A stretch of DNA of 36,322 nucleotides, from NCBI GenBank assembly GCA_027365385.1, contig DAHXNN010000105.1, positions 1 through 36,322 on the forward strand. The letters run 5' to 3'. A model generated the notes under the pieces. That model searched no databases, was not told where the DNA came from, and saw only the letters and a list, made by a program, of their open reading frames with translations. The stretch is from Acidimicrobiaceae bacterium (lineage in GTDB: Bacteria > Actinomycetota > Acidimicrobiia > Acidimicrobiales > Bog-793). How positions within the stretch are numbered: position 1 is the stretch's first letter; each line of letters starts with the position of its first letter. Of this stretch, positions 34,169-36,322 are shown in pieces. A program made the translations under genes and the position numbers.

Positions 34169-35200
34169 TCAGCGGCTGGTCGAGGAGACCAGGACCTGGC
34201 TGAGCGCCTCGAACTCCTCGAGGCACATCCCGCTCCCGAGCGCCACGCAGTTGAGCGGGTCGGGGGCGACGACGATCGGCATGCTCGTCTCGGCCTGGAG
34301 GCGCACGTCGAGCCCGTGGAGAAGCGCCCCACCACCGGTGAGGACGATGCCCTGGGTCATGATGTCCGCGGAGAGCTCCGGAGGAGTCTTGTCGAGAGTC
34401 ACCTTGACGGCGTCGATGATCGCGGCGAGCGGCTCCTCGATAGCCTTTCGGATGTCCCTGGTCGACGTGACGATCGTCTTCGGCAGGCCGCTCACGAGGT
34501 CGCGGCCGCGGATCTCCGCGTGGAGCTCCTCCTCGAGCTCGCACGCGGAGCCGAGCGCCATCTTGATCTCCTCGGCCGTCCGGTCGCCGAGCGCGAGGCT
34601 GTACTCCTTCTTCACGAACGAGATGATCGCCTCGTCGAGCTCGTCGCCACCGATGCGGATCGACTGGCTCGTCACGATCCCGCCGAGCGATATCACCGCC
34701 ACTTCGGTCGTGCCGCCACCGATGTCGACGACCATGTTGCCCGTCGGCTCGTGGACCGGGAGGCCGGCACCGATGGCCGCTGCCATGGGCTCCTCGATGA
34801 TGTACGCCTTCCGGGCACCCGCGTACTCGGCTGCCTCCTGGACGGCGCGCTTCTCGACGCCGGTGATCCCCGAGGGCACGCAGATGACCATCCGCGGCTT
34901 CGAGAAGCGCCGCGGGTGCACCCTGCGGATGAAGTACCGCAGCATCATCTCGCAGATCTCGAAGTCTGCGATCACCCCGTCTTTCAGCGGGCGAATGGCC
35001 TGGATGTTGCTCGGCGTGCGCCCGATCATCCGTTTCGCCTCTGCGCCGACGGCAAGCGGATGACCGTCCTTCACGTTGATCGCGACGACCGAGGGCTCGT
35101 TCAAGACGATGCCCTTTCCGCGCACATAGACGAGGGTGTTGGCCGTACCGAGGTCGACCGCCATGTCGCGACCGCCGAATCCGAACATTTTGTCGCTCAT
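34169..35200 (-). CDS. mreB: Rod shape-determining protein MreB (bacterial actin)
   Basis: A cytoskeletal ATPase forming membrane-associated filaments that direct wall synthesis. The protein has 343 residues. Actin-fold motifs: phosphate 1 [26 protein letters not shown], phosphate 2 [14 protein letters not shown], and adenosine motif [15 protein letters not shown]. The ATG at 35200 gives the standard N-terminus ([18 protein letters not shown]) and has GGAG about 10 bases upstream; an earlier in-frame start adds 13 unrelated residues. A promoter lies just upstream. It heads the mreB-mreC-mreD-mrdA operon. The presence of the set predicts rod-shaped cells. Confidence 0.98.
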   Translation of the reverse strand: MSDKMFGFGGRDMAVDLGTANTLVYVRGKGIVLNEPSVVAINVKDGHPLAVGAEAKRMIGRTPSNIQAIRPLKDGVIADFEICEMMLRYFIRRVHPRRFSKPRMVICVPSGITGVEKRAVQEAAEYAGARKAYIIEEPMAAAIGAGLPVHEPTGNMVVDIGGGTTEVAVISLGGIVTSQSIRIGGDELDEAIISFVKKEYSLALGDRTAEEIKMALGSACELEEELHAEIRGRDLVSGLPKTIVTSTRDIRKAIEEPLAAIIDAVKVTLDKTPPELSADIMTQGIVLTGGGALLHGLDVRLQAETSMPIVVAPDPLNCVALGSGMCLEEFEALSQVLVSSTSR

Positions 35201-35238
35201 GGCGTCAGCTCCAAGGTCACATGCAGGTCGACCGCGCA

Positions 35239-35267
35239 AGGTTAGGAGATCGCCGCGGGCGCAACAA
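35239..35267 (-). promoter_or_regulatory. Promoter of the mreBCD-mrdA operon
   Basis: On the minus strand TTGTTG (35262-35267) is followed by exactly 17 bases and TAACCT (35239-35244). Transcription would start near 35232, giving a leader of about 32 bases with the mreB GGAG site. It is the best two-box promoter I see in the window. An inverted repeat with CCGCGG arms (35298-35318) lies between it and ndk. Confidence 0.5.
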
Positions 35268-35327
35268 GGCGCCCTCCCGTGGCAAGGTCGCCGACGGCCG
35301 CGGCGCGGCGGACCGCGGCGTGACCGG

Positions 35328-35738
35328 TCAGCGCAACGTCGGGAAGAAGAGCGCGATCTCCCGTCGCGCCGAGTCCGGTCCGTCCGAGCCGTGGACGAGG
35401 TTCTCCGAGGTCATCGTTGCGAGATCCCCCCGGATGGTGCCAGGGGCAGCATCCACGGGGTTGGTAACGCCCATGAGGGACCGGACGATCCTCCAGGTGT
35501 CCTCGGGCCCCTCGACGACCATGACGAGCGACGGTGAGCGCGAGATGAACTTCACGAGGCCGTCGAAGAAAGGCTGCCCCCGATGCTCGGCGTAGTGCAG
35601 CTCCGCGACGTCGGGCTCGATGACTCGCAGCTCTGCAGCAGCGAGGCGGAGGCCCTTGGCCTCGATGCGGGCGAGGATCTCCCCGGCGAGACCGCGCTCT
35701 ACGGCGTCGGGCTTGCAGATCACGAGTGTCCTGTTCAT
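35328..35738 (-). CDS. ndk: Nucleoside diphosphate kinase
   Basis: Transfers the terminal phosphate of ATP to nucleoside diphosphates through a phosphohistidine. The protein has 136 residues, normal length. Motifs: [48 protein letters not shown], and the catalytic H116 in [16 protein letters not shown]. The ATG at 35738 overlaps the folC stop as ATGA; an in-frame start four codons upstream is less likely. The stop lies in a 10-bp palindrome TGACCGGTCA (35321-35330). Confidence 0.98.
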   Translation of the reverse strand: MNRTLVICKPDAVERGLAGEILARIEAKGLRLAAAELRVIEPDVAELHYAEHRGQPFFDGLVKFISRSPSLVMVVEGPEDTWRIVRSLMGVTNPVDAAPGTIRGDLATMTSENLVHGSDGPDSARREIALFFPTLR

Positions 35739-36322
35739 GGCGGGAAGCACCCTAGTCTGCGCGCAGCGGCCCGCGCTTCACCCACCACGTAGAGCGAGCC
35801 GGTCACGAGCACGAGGTCGTCAGGACCGACCTGCTCGAGGGCGCGTCGAAGGGCCTCCGGCACGGAGCCAGCCAGCTCGACCGGGAGATCGAGCCCTCGT
35901 GCCGCCTCGGCGACGGCGGCAGCAGGAAGGGCGCGCGGCGACGGCGGCGCGCACGCGACGACGAGCGCTACGCGATCTGCCCCGAGCGCCCCGAGCAGCT
36001 CGGCCGGGTCGCGACCGCGCAGGCAGCCGACGACGACGACGACACGTGGCAATGCCGCGAAGTCGTCAGCGAGCGCAGTCGCGAGCGCAGTGGCTCCTGC
36101 CGCGTTGTGCGCGCCGTCGAGCAGGACGAGCGGGCGTCTGCCGACGATCTCTAGGCGGCCGGGCACCGTCGTCGCCGCGAACGCCTCGGCGACGATGTCG
36201 GCTGCGAGTGGTGCACCGAGCAGACCCTCTGCCGCGGCGAGCGCAGCGGCAGCATTGTCCCCTTGGTGGGGGCCGAAAAGTGGTAGGAAAACGTCGTCGT
36301 ACGCCCCCCCCGGCGTCCTCAG
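35735..36322 (-). CDS. folC: Folylpolyglutamate synthase / dihydrofolate synthase, C-terminal part (5' end outside window)
   Basis: Adds glutamate to folates (and, if bifunctional, to dihydropteroate). Only the C-terminal 195 codons are in the window; the frame is open to the right edge. Seen: GPHQGDNAAAALAAAE, then VPGRLEIVGRRPLVLLDGAHNAAGATALA, which is the Mur-ligase-type C-terminal domain with the folC signature PGRLE...DGAHN. The N-terminal ATP-binding half is not visible, so the call rests on this half and on the folC-ndk order. The stop overlaps the ndk start (ATGA). Confidence 0.93.
   Translation of the reverse strand: MRTPGGAYDDVFLPLFGPHQGDNAAAALAAAEGLLGAPLAADIVAEAFAATTVPGRLEIVGRRPLVLLDGAHNAAGATALATALADDFAALPRVVVVVGCLRGRDPAELLGALGADRVALVVACAPPSPRALPAAAVAEAARGLDLPVELAGSVPEALRRALEQVGPDDLVLVTGSLYVVGEARAAARRLGCFPP

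Overview
This is a high-GC (about 70% by eye) chromosomal segment of an actinobacterium, most likely class Acidimicrobiia. The evidence is the dense gene packing, GTG and TTG starts, the actinobacterial gene orders rpsB-tsf-pyrH-frr-cdsA-dxr-rseP-ispG and folC-ndk-mreBCD-mrdA-rne-rplU-rpmA-obgE-proBA, an MtrAB/LpqB-like locus, and a secreted protein built of GYWLVT...YGDA repeats, a repeat style I associate with Acidimicrobiia. The genus cannot be fixed. I see no tRNA, rRNA, CRISPR array, insertion sequence or prophage. The window looks like core genome with a few lineage-specific genes.

Left block (1-12.9 kb, minus strand). An rpsB-tsf-pyrH-frr-cdsA-dxr-rseP-ispG-eis run makes ribosomal protein S2, EF-Ts, UMP kinase, ribosome recycling factor, CDP-diacylglycerol synthase, two MEP-pathway isoprenoid enzymes, an intramembrane protease and an Eis-type acetyltransferase. 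Most junctions from rpsB to rseP are 4-base start/stop overlaps (ATGA, GTGA, TTGA). A separate pair follows: a membrane-anchored thioredoxin-fold DUF929 protein and a VKOR-family membrane oxidase cut by the window edge, probably a disulfide-forming pair. xerC lies upstream of rpsB.

Middle block (12.9-21.5 kb). On the plus strand, an OmpR-type regulator, a two-TM histidine kinase and a GerMN lipoprotein reproduce the mtrA-mtrB-lpqB order, but the lipoprotein has only the GerMN part. It converges on the minus-strand nadD-rsfS pair. nadD is divergent from a class II DAHP synthase gene, whose stop overlaps the start of a 683-residue secreted protein (Thr-rich linker, six propeller-like repeats, GH25-like C-terminal domain). 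A minus-strand histidine phosphatase gene meets it stop to stop, at a 13-bp tandem duplication.

Right block (21.5-36.3 kb, minus strand). folC (partial) and ndk precede a probable promoter for mreB-mreC-mreD-mrdA (rod-shape elongation machinery). rne, rplU, rpmA, obgE, proB, proA, a MoxR-type AAA+ ATPase and a VWA protein follow. No rodA lies between mrdA and rne; a 353-base stretch without a gene is there instead. Several genes that begin transcription units (aroG, nadD, the phosphatase, proA, perhaps xerC) lack a Shine-Dalgarno sequence and have a TANNNT -10 element 5-7 bases before the start codon, so they are probably transcribed as leaderless mRNAs.
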